This document shows, piece by piece, positions 1 through 6,230 of a stretch of 6,313 nucleotides of DNA (positions within the stretch are counted from its first letter, which is position 1; every line of letters begins with the position of its first letter). The notes below the pieces were generated by a model. It saw only the letters and a list, made by a program, of their open reading frames with translations. It did not search any database and was not told the origin of the DNA. Position numbers and translations under genes: made by a program. This DNA is from Alphaproteobacteria bacterium (GTDB taxonomy: Bacteria > Pseudomonadota > Alphaproteobacteria > Rickettsiales > RI-342). Location: NCBI GenBank assembly GCA_020851915.1, contig JADZBT010000052.1:1-6313 (forward strand). Direction: 5' to 3'.

Positions 1-17
1 ACGGATAACCGGTTATT

Positions 18-722
18 TCAGGCGCAGCGACGCCGTTCGCTGGTTCGTTCGCTGTGCTCTGCCAGCTCCACAAAAATATCGGTGATGCTTTCCGGGGCGG
101 GGAGGGTGTCCGGCTTCTCGCCGGGGAAGGCGGCTTCGCGCATCTCGGTGCGAACGATGCCGGGATCTACCAGATAGACGCCCATGCCCAGATGGGCCAC
201 CTCGGCGGCGTAGGTATTCACCAGCGCTTCCAGTCCCGCTTTGCTGGCGGCGTAGGAACCCCAGAAAGGGAAGTCGCCCTGCGTGACGCCGGAGGTGACG
301 AACATCGCCGACGCATGGCCTGCCGCGCGCAGCAGCGGGTCGAGGCTACGGATGAGGCGGTAATTGGCGGTGAGGTTGGTGGCGATGACATCGCCCCACA
401 CCGTGGGGTCGATATGCGGCACGGGCGAGAGCTCGCCCAGCATACCGGCATTGCCGACCAGAATATCCAGTTTGCCGAAGCGCGCGGCGATGGCGGCGCC
501 CAGCTGGTCGATCTTGTCGCCGTCGCGCAGATCCATCGGGACCAGCGTCGCATCGCCGCCGACTTTTTTCACGCGGTCGTCGGTGGCTTCCAGTCCTGCC
601 ACGGAGCGGGCGACGAGGATGACATGCGCGCCTTCCTGTGCGTAACGCTCAGCTACTGCCACACCTATGCCGCGCGACGCGCCGGTGATGAGTGCTATCT
701 TACCTGCAAGACGTTGGGTCAC
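18..722 (-). CDS. SDR family NAD(P)-dependent oxidoreductase
   Basis: This is a classical short-chain dehydrogenase/reductase of 234 residues, expected to be a cytosolic NAD(P)(H)-dependent oxidoreductase; the substrate cannot be read from the sequence. The Rossmann cofactor motif TGASRGIG is at residues 13-20, NAG at 91-93, and the catalytic set is N116, S144, Y157 and K161 (YAASK). The PG motif (PGIVRTEM, 187-194) follows. The start is a GTG at 722 whose last two bases lie in the purF stop codon (GTGA, four-base overlap), so translation is probably coupled to purF. This start places the first beta strand at about residue 8, as usual; the frame stays open upstream to 836, but that part is low-complexity Arg/His-rich sequence antisense-like in character and lies within purF. 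The next Met is residue 63, too late to be the start. The tail contains a short duplication (SERTSER). An SDR gene after purF is, from recollection, a recurring order in alphaproteobacteria; its link to purine synthesis is unproven. Family is certain, function is not. Confidence 0.93.
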   Translation of the reverse strand: MTQRLAGKIALITGASRGIGVAVAERYAQEGAHVILVARSVAGLEATDDRVKKVGGDATLVPMDLRDGDKIDQLGAAIAARFGKLDILVGNAGMLGELSPVPHIDPTVWGDVIATNLTANYRLIRSLDPLLRAAGHASAMFVTSGVTQGDFPFWGSYAASKAGLEALVNTYAAEVAHLGMGVYLVDPGIVRTEMREAAFPGEKPDTLPAPESITDIFVELAEHSERTSERRRCA

Positions 723-2194
723 GATTTCGCTTTCACGCCGCGTTCGGCGAGCCACATGCCGCCCAGCGGGCGCACCGTGCCGTTGGTGTGGTCGGTGAGC
801 GGGATGGGATATTCGCCGCTGAAGCATGCGTCGCAATATTGCGGCTTGGCATTGTTGCGCGCGGGTTCACGCATCGCGCGGTAGAGTCCGTCCATGGAGA
901 TGAAGGCGAGGCTGTCCGCGCCGATGATCTTGCCCATCTCCGCGACATTGTGCTTGGCCGCCAGCAGCTTGTCGCGCTCGGGCGTGTCGACGCCGTAGAA
1001 GCAGGAATGCGTGGTGGGCGGGCTGGCGATACGCATGTGTACTTCCTTCGCGCCCGCTTCGCGCACCATGGCGACGATCTTCTTCGAGGTCGTGCCGCGC
1101 ACGATGCTTTCGTCGACCAGTATCACGCGCTTACCCTCGATCATCGCGCGGTTGGCGTTGTGCTTGAGCTTTACGCCGAGATTACGCACCTGATCGGTGG
1201 GCTCGATGAAGGTACGGCCCACATAGTGATTGCGGATGATGCCGAGGTCGAACGGGAGGCCTGCCTGCTCTGCGTAGCCGATGGCGGCGGGCACGCCGGA
1301 GTCGGGCACGGGAACCACGCTGTCGGCGGGGACGCCGTTCTCCTTGGCCAGTTCTGCGCCGATGCGCTTGCGCGCGTCATAGACGCTGTGGCCTTCCATC
1401 ACGCTGTCGGGGCGCGCGAAATAGACATATTCGAAAATGCAGAAGCGCGAAACGTTCTTGGAAAACGGCTGCGAGCTTTCGATGCCTTTTTCACTGAGGA
1501 TGACAAGTTCGCCGGGCGCTATGTCGCGTACATACTCCGCGCCGATGATGTCGAGCGCGCAGGTCTCGGAGGCAAGAATATGCGCGTCGCCCAGCTTGCC
1601 CAGTACCAGCGGGCGCACGCCGAACGGGTCGCGGATGCCGAATACCTTACCCTCGCTCATGGCGACCAGCGAGTAGGCGCCTTCCACCTGGCGCAGCGCG
1701 TCGATGAAGCGTTCGATCATGCTGGGTTTGGTGCTGGTGGCGATGAGGTGGATGATGACCTCGGTATCCATCGTCGACTGGAAGATGCAGCCGCGCTTGA
1801 TGAGGTCCTGCCGCAGGCCGCGCGCATTGGTAAGGTTGCCGTTATGTGCGATGGCGAATCCGCCCGCCTCAAGTTCTGCGAATACCGGCTGCACGTTACG
1901 CAGCACGGTGTCGCCGGTGGTGGAGTAGCGGTTATGGCCGATGTCGGCGGAACCCTTCAGACTCTCGATGACGTCGGCGGAATTGAAGTTATCGCCGACC
2001 AGCCCTAGCGCCTTATGGCTGTAGAAATGCGTGCCGTCGCAGGACACCACGCCCGATGCTTCCTGCCCGCGATGCTGGAGCGCATGCAGGCCCAGCGCGG
2101 TATGCGCGGCGGCGTCCGGGTGGCCGAATACGCCGAACACGCCGCATTCCTCATGCAGATGGTCGTCGTCGAACGGATGGGTATGTATCATCAC
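719..2194 (-). CDS. purF: Amidophosphoribosyltransferase (glutamine PRPP amidotransferase)
   Basis: PurF makes 5-phosphoribosylamine from PRPP and glutamine, the first committed step of de novo purine synthesis, in the cytosol. The 491-residue product has an N-terminal class II (Ntn) glutaminase domain and a C-terminal phosphoribosyltransferase domain. C17 (CGVFGV) is the expected N-terminal nucleophile after removal of a 16-residue propeptide ending in EE, as in the Bacillus-type enzyme. Glutaminase motifs are HRGQEASG (41-48), HNRYSTTG (87-94) and HNGN (117-120). The PRPP loop is ILVDESIVRGTTS (358-370). Cysteines 252, 398, 454 and 457 match the four ligands of the [4Fe-4S] cluster of the Bacillus enzyme (two coincide exactly in mature numbering), so an Fe-S PurF is inferred. 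The start is either GTG at 2194, overlapping the cvpA stop by four bases, or ATG at 2191, one codon later; a GAGGG ribosome site serves both. cvpA-purF is a well-known gene pair. No defect is seen. Confidence 0.98.
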   Translation of the reverse strand: MMIHTHPFDDDHLHEECGVFGVFGHPDAAAHTALGLHALQHRGQEASGVVSCDGTHFYSHKALGLVGDNFNSADVIESLKGSADIGHNRYSTTGDTVLRNVQPVFAELEAGGFAIAHNGNLTNARGLRQDLIKRGCIFQSTMDTEVIIHLIATSTKPSMIERFIDALRQVEGAYSLVAMSEGKVFGIRDPFGVRPLVLGKLGDAHILASETCALDIIGAEYVRDIAPGELVILSEKGIESSQPFSKNVSRFCIFEYVYFARPDSVMEGHSVYDARKRIGAELAKENGVPADSVVPVPDSGVPAAIGYAEQAGLPFDLGIIRNHYVGRTFIEPTDQVRNLGVKLKHNANRAMIEGKRVILVDESIVRGTTSKKIVAMVREAGAKEVHMRIASPPTTHSCFYGVDTPERDKLLAAKHNVAEMGKIIGADSLAFISMDGLYRAMREPARNNAKPQYCDACFSGEYPIPLTDHTNGTVRPLGGMWLAERGVKAKS

Positions 2195-3114
2195 TGAAGG
2201 CCCTCGATAAGCCGATCCATATCCTTTATCTGGCGGTCGCCATAGCCCGGATCCAGCCGCGCATCACTACCATTCCCGGTGGATTTCGCAAGTGCTTTCT
2301 CAAGGGAATCCAGCTGTTGCTGCGATAATTCGAGCTCGAACAGCTCCTCGGCGGTCTTGCCCTTGCGGGTGGTGGCCACAATATCGGCAAGGGCAGAAGG
2401 CCGCGCGGCAGCCTCGGTGCGCGCCAGTTCCGAGGCGTAATAGAGCAGCCGGTCGGCGGGCAGCGAACTCAACAGCAGGCGCAGCGTTTCGCGGTCTTTT
2501 TGCGGCAGCCCGCGCGGCGCGCTTTCCTTGAGGATGGATTCCAGCGCGGCGGCCTGCAGCCCATCCATCGGCACGCCCTTCACCCCGCCTTCTTTGGCTT
2601 TCTGGGTGATCTCGGTGAGCTGGTGGGTGTATTCCGGCGCCATTGCCGCCAGCAGACTGCTGCTTAATTCGATGAGATTGCGCGTCTTTGCCTCGGTGAA
2701 CCATGCGGGGTAATCCTTCTCCGCCACCAGTTGCGAGAAGGTGAGGTGCGCCAGTGCCACGATGAAGATGCCGCGCAGCAGTCCGAACACGAACCCTACC
2801 GAGCGATCAAGAAAACCGATGTCGATGTCGTGCACCGCGCGCAGTATGAGCATGTTGATGATGGAGATGGTGATGAGCGTGATAAGGTACATACCAAGCG
2901 CCGCCGCACCCTTGGCAGCCAGCGGGTTGGGGATGTGCGGGGCCAGCATCGCGGCCACCGGATCCATGCAGTAGACGGCGACGATGAATGCGCCGACCCA
3001 TGCGCCCAGCGACAGTATCTCGCGCACGAATCCACGGAAAAATGCGATGACCGCCGACAGGAATTGCAGCGAGATGACGATGATGTCCAGGGTGTTGAGC
3101 CCGGTGCTTTCCAT
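2191..3114 (-). CDS. cvpA: CvpA family membrane protein with long C-terminal extension
   Basis: CvpA proteins are inner-membrane proteins named for a role in colicin V production in E. coli; their molecular function is poorly defined, with envelope-related roles reported. The 307-residue product starts with four hydrophobic segments at about 8-26, 33-49, 70-92 and 106-130. The family signature is visible in RGFVREILSL (27-36) and in FLDRSVGFVFGLLRG (101-115). The remaining 175 or so residues are soluble-looking, rich in Ala, Leu, Glu and Lys, and probably helical; no known domain is recognised there. E. coli CvpA is roughly 160 residues, so the extension about doubles the protein. The ATG at 3114 has a good AAGAGGA site just upstream. 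The gene lies 15 bases after radA, and its TGA overlaps the purF start. The pairing with purF supports the call; assignment rests on the membrane domain and this context. Confidence 0.9.
   Translation of the reverse strand: MESTGLNTLDIIVISLQFLSAVIAFFRGFVREILSLGAWVGAFIVAVYCMDPVAAMLAPHIPNPLAAKGAAALGMYLITLITISIINMLILRAVHDIDIGFLDRSVGFVFGLLRGIFIVALAHLTFSQLVAEKDYPAWFTEAKTRNLIELSSSLLAAMAPEYTHQLTEITQKAKEGGVKGVPMDGLQAAALESILKESAPRGLPQKDRETLRLLLSSLPADRLLYYASELARTEAAARPSALADIVATTRKGKTAEELFELELSQQQLDSLEKALAKSTGNGSDARLDPGYGDRQIKDMDRLIEGLQ
2201..2205 (-). promoter_or_regulatory. Ribosome binding site of purF (GAGGG)
   Basis: GAGGG lies inside the last codons of cvpA, six bases before the GTG at 2194 and nine before the ATG at 2191. 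Both spacings are workable, so it does not decide between the two starts, but it shows that purF has its own site as well as coupling to cvpA. Confidence 0.6.
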
Positions 3115-3119
3115 GATGA

Positions 3120-3126
3120 TCCTCTT
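3120..3126 (-). promoter_or_regulatory. Ribosome binding site of cvpA (AAGAGGA)
   Basis: AAGAGGA ends five bases before the cvpA ATG at 3114 and lies entirely in the 15-base gap after the radA TAG stop. It supports the chosen cvpA start and leaves no room for a separate promoter in the gap itself. Confidence 0.65.
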
Positions 3127-3129
3127 CGT

Positions 3130-4530
3130 CTATTTGGCCGGCCGCGCGGCCAGCTTGCGTACCCCGGCGTTCTCTCCGCCGGAGGCGAAGCGCGCCACCA
3201 GATCGCGCAGGTAGGCCATGCGATGTACCGTTCCCGCAGATGCTTTTACCTTACTTCCTTCGGCAAGAAAAGCGTGTTTGAAGCCCAGTTTTTCCGATTC
3301 CTTGAGGCGGATGTCGCTGCGGCCCACGGGGCGCACCTCGCCGGACAATCCTATTTCGCCGAAAAAGACGGAATCCTTTCCCACCGGCCTGTCGGCGAGC
3401 GCGGAGAGGATCGCGGCGGCCACAGCCAGATCGGCGGCGGGTTCGGTAATTTTGAATCCGCCCGCGACGTTGAGGTATATCTCTTTGTCGGAGAGGCCCA
3501 CGCCGCAGCGCGCTTCCAGCACGGCGATGATCATGGCGAGCCTGCCGCTGTCCCATCCCACGACGGCGCGGCGCGGGTTGGCCATGAGCGTGGGCGCGAC
3601 CAGTGCCTGTATCTCGACGAGGAAGGGCCGCGAGCCCTCCATCCCGGCGAACACCACCGCGCCCGATACCGGTTCGGTGCGGCCCGACAGGAACAGTGAG
3701 GAGGGGTTGGGGACCTCCTGCAATCCGCCTTCGGTCATCTCGAACACGCCGATCTCGTCGGTGCTGCCGAAGCGATTTTTTACCGCGCGCACGATGCGGA
3801 ACTGGTGGCCGCGATCGCCCTCGAAATAGAGCACGGTATCGACCATATGTTCCAGCACGCGCGGGCCTGCGATCTGTCCGTCCTTGGTCACATGTCCCAC
3901 CAGCAGCAGCGCGATATTGCGGCGCTTGGCGAGGCGTATCAGCTCATGCGATGCGGCGCGCACCTGCGCCACCGTGCCCGGCGCGGAGTCGAGCGTATCG
4001 ACGAACATGGTCTGGATGGAATCGATGACGACGATATCCGGCGCATTGGGCGTATCGAGCGTGGTGAGGATGTCGCGCACCGAGGTCGCCGCCGAGAGCA
4101 TCACCTGCGCGCCGCTTACCTTCAACCGCCCGGCGCGGAGTTTTATCTGATTAATAGATTCCTCACCGGAGATGTAAGAGCAGGTAGCGCCGCCCTTGGC
4201 GAGTGCGGCGGCGGCTTGCAATAACAGCGTGGATTTGCCGATGCCGGGATCGCCGCCCACCAGCGTGGCCGAACCTTTCACCAGCCCGCCGCCCAGCACG
4301 CGGTCGAATTCGCTGATGCCGGTGGTGATGCGCGGCGCGTCGGCGATCGCGCCTGCGAGACTCACGAATTCCAGCTTGCGGCCCGACGATGGCGCGATGC
4401 CCTTGGGCTGCGACGCCGCGATGGTTTCCTCCACCAGCGTGTCCCATGTATGGCACGCCGCGCACTGTCCCGCCCATTTGGGCTGGGAAGCGCCGCAGGA
4501 TTGGCAGACGTAGCGCGTGGTGGTTTTCAT
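3130..4530 (-). CDS. radA: DNA repair protein RadA (Sms), RecA-like branch-migration ATPase
   Basis: RadA is a cytosolic RecA-related ATPase that processes recombination intermediates and helps branch migration or D-loop extension during repair. The 466-residue product is of usual family length. An N-terminal C4 zinc finger uses C9, C12, C23 and C26 (CQSC, CAAC). Walker A is GDPGIGKS (93-100), Walker B is around IVVIDS (166-171), and the RadA-specific KNRFG motif is at 251-255. The C-terminal part, from about 290, is the Lon-protease-like domain; at the position of the Lon catalytic serine it has EPAADLA (363-369), so, as in other RadA proteins, it should be proteolytically inactive. The ATG at 4530 starts directly before the zinc finger and has an AAAGGA ribosome site. 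This site is part of the heptamer repeat that fills the gap after mlaF, so radA translation may depend on RNA folding there. The TAG stop is 15 bases before cvpA. Confidence 0.98.
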   Translation of the reverse strand: MKTTTRYVCQSCGASQPKWAGQCAACHTWDTLVEETIAASQPKGIAPSSGRKLEFVSLAGAIADAPRITTGISEFDRVLGGGLVKGSATLVGGDPGIGKSTLLLQAAAALAKGGATCSYISGEESINQIKLRAGRLKVSGAQVMLSAATSVRDILTTLDTPNAPDIVVIDSIQTMFVDTLDSAPGTVAQVRAASHELIRLAKRRNIALLLVGHVTKDGQIAGPRVLEHMVDTVLYFEGDRGHQFRIVRAVKNRFGSTDEIGVFEMTEGGLQEVPNPSSLFLSGRTEPVSGAVVFAGMEGSRPFLVEIQALVAPTLMANPRRAVVGWDSGRLAMIIAVLEARCGVGLSDKEIYLNVAGGFKITEPAADLAVAAAILSALADRPVGKDSVFFGEIGLSGEVRPVGRSDIRLKESEKLGFKHAFLAEGSKVKASAGTVHRMAYLRDLVARFASGGENAGVRKLAARPAK

Positions 4531-4586
4531 TTTAGTCCTTTGTCCCTAGTCCTTAGTCCTTAGTTAATGACTAAGGACAAAGGACT
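4531..4586. repeat. Heptamer tandem repeat with inverted copy between mlaF and radA
   Basis: On the minus strand the gap reads as four heptads, CTAAGGA, CTAAGGA, CTAGGGA and CAAAGGA, followed by CTAAA and the radA ATG. It is preceded by an inverted copy that starts in the mlaF stop codon (AGTCCTTTGTCC, 4586-4575). The 12-base outer arms (4575-4586 and 4534-4545) are perfect inverted repeats. In RNA the 5' arm can pair in three registers. Register A pairs 4586-4570 with 4564-4548: 16 of 17 pairs, loop of five, ribosome site free. Register B pairs 4586-4569 with 4551-4534: 18 pairs including one G-U, loop of 17, ribosome site masked. A middle register is offset by seven bases. No T-run follows, so it does not look like an intrinsic terminator. 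It may be a regulatory hairpin, a dispersed repeat element, or slippage-prone spacer DNA. Confidence 0.85.
4536..4541 (-). promoter_or_regulatory. Ribosome binding site of radA (AAAGGA) inside a repeat
   Basis: AAAGGA ends five bases before the radA ATG at 4530. It is itself the last nearly complete copy of the CTAAGGA-type heptamer and is complementary to AGTCCTTT right after the mlaF stop, so it can be masked by base pairing. Confidence 0.7.
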
Positions 4587-5368
4587 CATGGTTTTCGTAC
4601 ATCCATCGTGATCGGCCCTTCGGCACGGCCATGGATGAACTGGTCGACATAGACGTTGCGCGAGTCGTCCATCTCCTCCACGCGGCCGCACCAGATGATC
4701 TTGCCCTTGTAGATCATGGCGATATGGTCGGCGATCTTGCGCGCGCTGGCCATGTCGTGGGTGATGGAGAGCGTGGTCGAACCCAGCTCCTCGCGGCATT
4801 TGACGATGAGGTTGTTGATGACGTCGGCCATGATGGGGTCGAGCCCGGTGGTGGGCTCGTCGAAGAAAATGATCTCCGGGTTCATGGCGATGGCGCGCGC
4901 CAGTGCCACGCGCTTCTGCATGCCGCCGGAAAGTTCCGCCGGGCTGAGCTTGGCGACATCCTCGGTGAGGCCCACCGCCGCCAGTTTCTCGATGGCGATG
5001 GCGCGCGCTTCGTCACGGCTCTTATGTTGGCCGTGGATGAGCGCGAAGCCGATATTCTCCCACACCGGCAGGCTGTCGAACAGTGCGCCGCCCTGGAACA
5101 GCATGCCGAATTTCTGCATCATGCGGTCGCGGTTCTTGCCGCGCATGCCGACAGTTTCTTCGCCGTCGATCCTGATGCTACCGCTATCCGGGCGCACGAG
5201 TCCAAGGATACATTTGAGCAGTACGGATTTGCCCGAGCCGGAGCCACCGATGATGACCAGCGATTCGCCTTTCCGCACTTCGAGGTTCACACCATCCAGC
5301 ACCTTCTTCGGCCCGAAGGCCTTATAGAGGTCGGTGATGCCGATCTTGACGGGGGGCTGCGTGCTCAT
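4586..5368 (-). CDS. mlaF: Mce/Mla-type lipid ABC transporter ATPase MlaF
   Basis: This is the nucleotide-binding subunit of an Mce-family (MlaFEDB, Ttg2, plant TGD) transporter that moves phospholipids between the inner and outer membrane; it acts on the cytosolic face with MlaE. The 260-residue product has Walker A GGSGSGKS (41-48), Q-loop Q92 in FQGGALFDS (a sequence typical of this subfamily), the signature LSGGMQ (146-151), Walker B IIFFDE (166-171), the D-loop GLD (175-177) and the switch histidine H204 in SITHDM. The C-terminal QFIHGRAEGP (243-252) is also typical of MlaF. All catalytic residues are intact. The ATG at 5368 overlaps the mlaE stop by four bases (ATGA) and has no strong ribosome site, which points to translational coupling. 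The TGA stop begins the inverted repeat before radA. No mlaD (MCE protein), mlaC or mlaB gene is present in the window, so substrate and direction of transport are not shown here. Confidence 0.95.
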   Translation of the reverse strand: MSTQPPVKIGITDLYKAFGPKKVLDGVNLEVRKGESLVIIGGSGSGKSVLLKCILGLVRPDSGSIRIDGEETVGMRGKNRDRMMQKFGMLFQGGALFDSLPVWENIGFALIHGQHKSRDEARAIAIEKLAAVGLTEDVAKLSPAELSGGMQKRVALARAIAMNPEIIFFDEPTTGLDPIMADVINNLIVKCREELGSTTLSITHDMASARKIADHIAMIYKGKIIWCGRVEEMDDSRNVYVDQFIHGRAEGPITMDVRKP

Positions 5369-6159
5369 CGTGCGAAGAACAGTTCGGTGATGACGTAGTT
5401 GGAGAGCAGTATCAGGATGGAAGCGGTGACCACCGCGTTGGTGGTGGCCGCGCCCACGCCCTGTGCGCCGCCCTTGGAATGGTAACCGTGGTAGCAGCCC
5501 ATCAGCGTGACGATGAATCCGAACACGCCCGCTTTGACGAGGCCGGATACCACGTCTTTCGTTTCCAGATAATCGAAGGTGCTTTTGAGGTATGGCCCCG
5601 GCGCGAATCCCAGCTTATGGATGGATACGAGGTAGCCGCCCATCACGCCGATGACGTCGGCGATGGCGACCAGAATGGGCAGCATGACGATGCCCGCCAT
5701 CACACGCGGCGCGACGAGGTATTTGAACGGGTTGGTGGAGAGCGTGGTGAGCGCGTCGATCTGCTCGGTGACGCGCATCGTGCCGATCTCCGCCGCGATG
5801 GAGGCGCCGATGCGGCCCGTGACCATCAGCCCCGCCATGACGGGGCCCAGCTCGCGCGTGATGGACAGCACCACCACGATGGCGATGGAACTTTCCGCCG
5901 AGAAGCGCGAGAAGCCGGAATAGCTTTGCAGCGCCAGCACCGCGCCGGTGAAGATGGAGGTGAGCCCCACCACCGGCAGCGAATAGTAGCCGATCTCGAT
6001 CATCTGCTTGAGTATCTGGCGCATGTGGAAAGGCGGCAGCACGCAATGCGTGAGCGCGTTCCATGCGAAAATACTGAGCCGTCCCGCCGCTTCGAGGAAG
6101 CGCAGGAACATCCGCCCGATGAGCGGAACCACGTCGAACATCTTGAGCGCCCTAACCAT
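5365..6159 (-). CDS. mlaE: Mce/Mla-type lipid ABC transporter permease MlaE
   Basis: This is the inner-membrane permease partner of MlaF, of the MlaE/YrbE family (DUF140). The product is 264 residues, the usual family length. Hydrophobic segments lie at about 58-80, 90-112, 150-178, 205-224 and 240-262, with an amphipathic or interfacial N-terminal part around 10-50. The family signature runs from TRELGPVMAG (101-110) through TGRIGASIAAEIGTM (114-128) to VTEQIDAL (130-137), the conserved region contacting the ATPase. The start is uncertain: ATG at 6159 has only an A/G-rich stretch upstream, whereas the ATG at 6141 (residue 7) has AGGG eight bases before it. The second choice would give 258 residues and lose nothing conserved. 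It is the first full gene of the block, and any promoter should lie in the 130 bases upstream, but no convincing -35/-10 pair was seen. The order E then F is the reverse of the E. coli operon. Confidence 0.95.
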   Translation of the reverse strand: MVRALKMFDVVPLIGRMFLRFLEAAGRLSIFAWNALTHCVLPPFHMRQILKQMIEIGYYSLPVVGLTSIFTGAVLALQSYSGFSRFSAESSIAIVVVLSITRELGPVMAGLMVTGRIGASIAAEIGTMRVTEQIDALTTLSTNPFKYLVAPRVMAGIVMLPILVAIADVIGVMGGYLVSIHKLGFAPGPYLKSTFDYLETKDVVSGLVKAGVFGFIVTLMGCYHGYHSKGGAQGVGAATTNAVVTASILILLSNYVITELFFAR

Positions 6160-6187
6160 GTACTGTGTAAACGCTTTCTTTTTTCAC

Positions 6188-6218
6188 ATCCCGGAAGCGC
6201 GTAAGCGCTATCCGGGAT
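6188..6218. repeat. REP-like palindrome, unit 1
   Basis: Outer arms ATCCCGGA (6188-6195) and TCCGGGAT (6211-6218) and inner arms AGCGC (6196-6200) and GCGCT (6205-6209) are perfectly complementary, with one bulged base at 6210 and a four-base loop (GTAA on the plus strand, a GNRA-type tetraloop). It lies 28 bases before the 6159 start of mlaE. On the minus strand it is followed by an A-run, not a T-run, so it is not an intrinsic terminator for the upstream gene. It resembles dispersed GC-rich palindromes seen in many proteobacterial genomes, but copy number cannot be judged from one window. Confidence 0.75.
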
Positions 6219-6230
6219 CTCACTATGAGG

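Noticed and set aside
5..16. Perfect 12-base palindrome ATAACCGGTTAT just after the SDR stop
   Set aside because: As RNA it leaves only a four-pair stem, no T-run is visible, and the window ends there. It may be part of a terminator or operator but cannot be supported.
723..836. N-terminal extension of the SDR protein by 38 residues
   Set aside because: The extension lies inside purF, is Arg/His-rich and would put unusual sequence before the Rossmann fold. The GTG at 722 in the GTGA overlap explains the start better.
54..884. Open plus-strand frame of 276 codons antisense to the SDR gene and the end of purF
   Set aside because: Shadow of two real genes with clear motifs on the other strand; no independent evidence of coding.
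692..2008. Open plus-strand frame of 438 codons antisense to purF
   Set aside because: It runs opposite a certain purF gene in a GC-rich region where antisense frames stay open by codon bias. Its translation is rich in Ala, His, Arg and Asp and shows no domain.
2731..3699. Open plus-strand frame of 322 codons antisense to cvpA and radA
   Set aside because: It crosses the junction of two well-supported genes, and its translation is low-complexity with many Asp, His and Arg and no recognisable motif.
4548..4586. Intrinsic terminator after mlaF
   Set aside because: The hairpin is strong, but on the minus strand it is followed by AGGGACAAAGG and not by a T-run, and the plus strand lacks a suitable T-run too.
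6167..6172. TTTACA as a -35 box for mlaE
   Set aside because: A -10 box at normal spacing would fall inside the mlaE coding sequence, and nothing resembling one is seen there.
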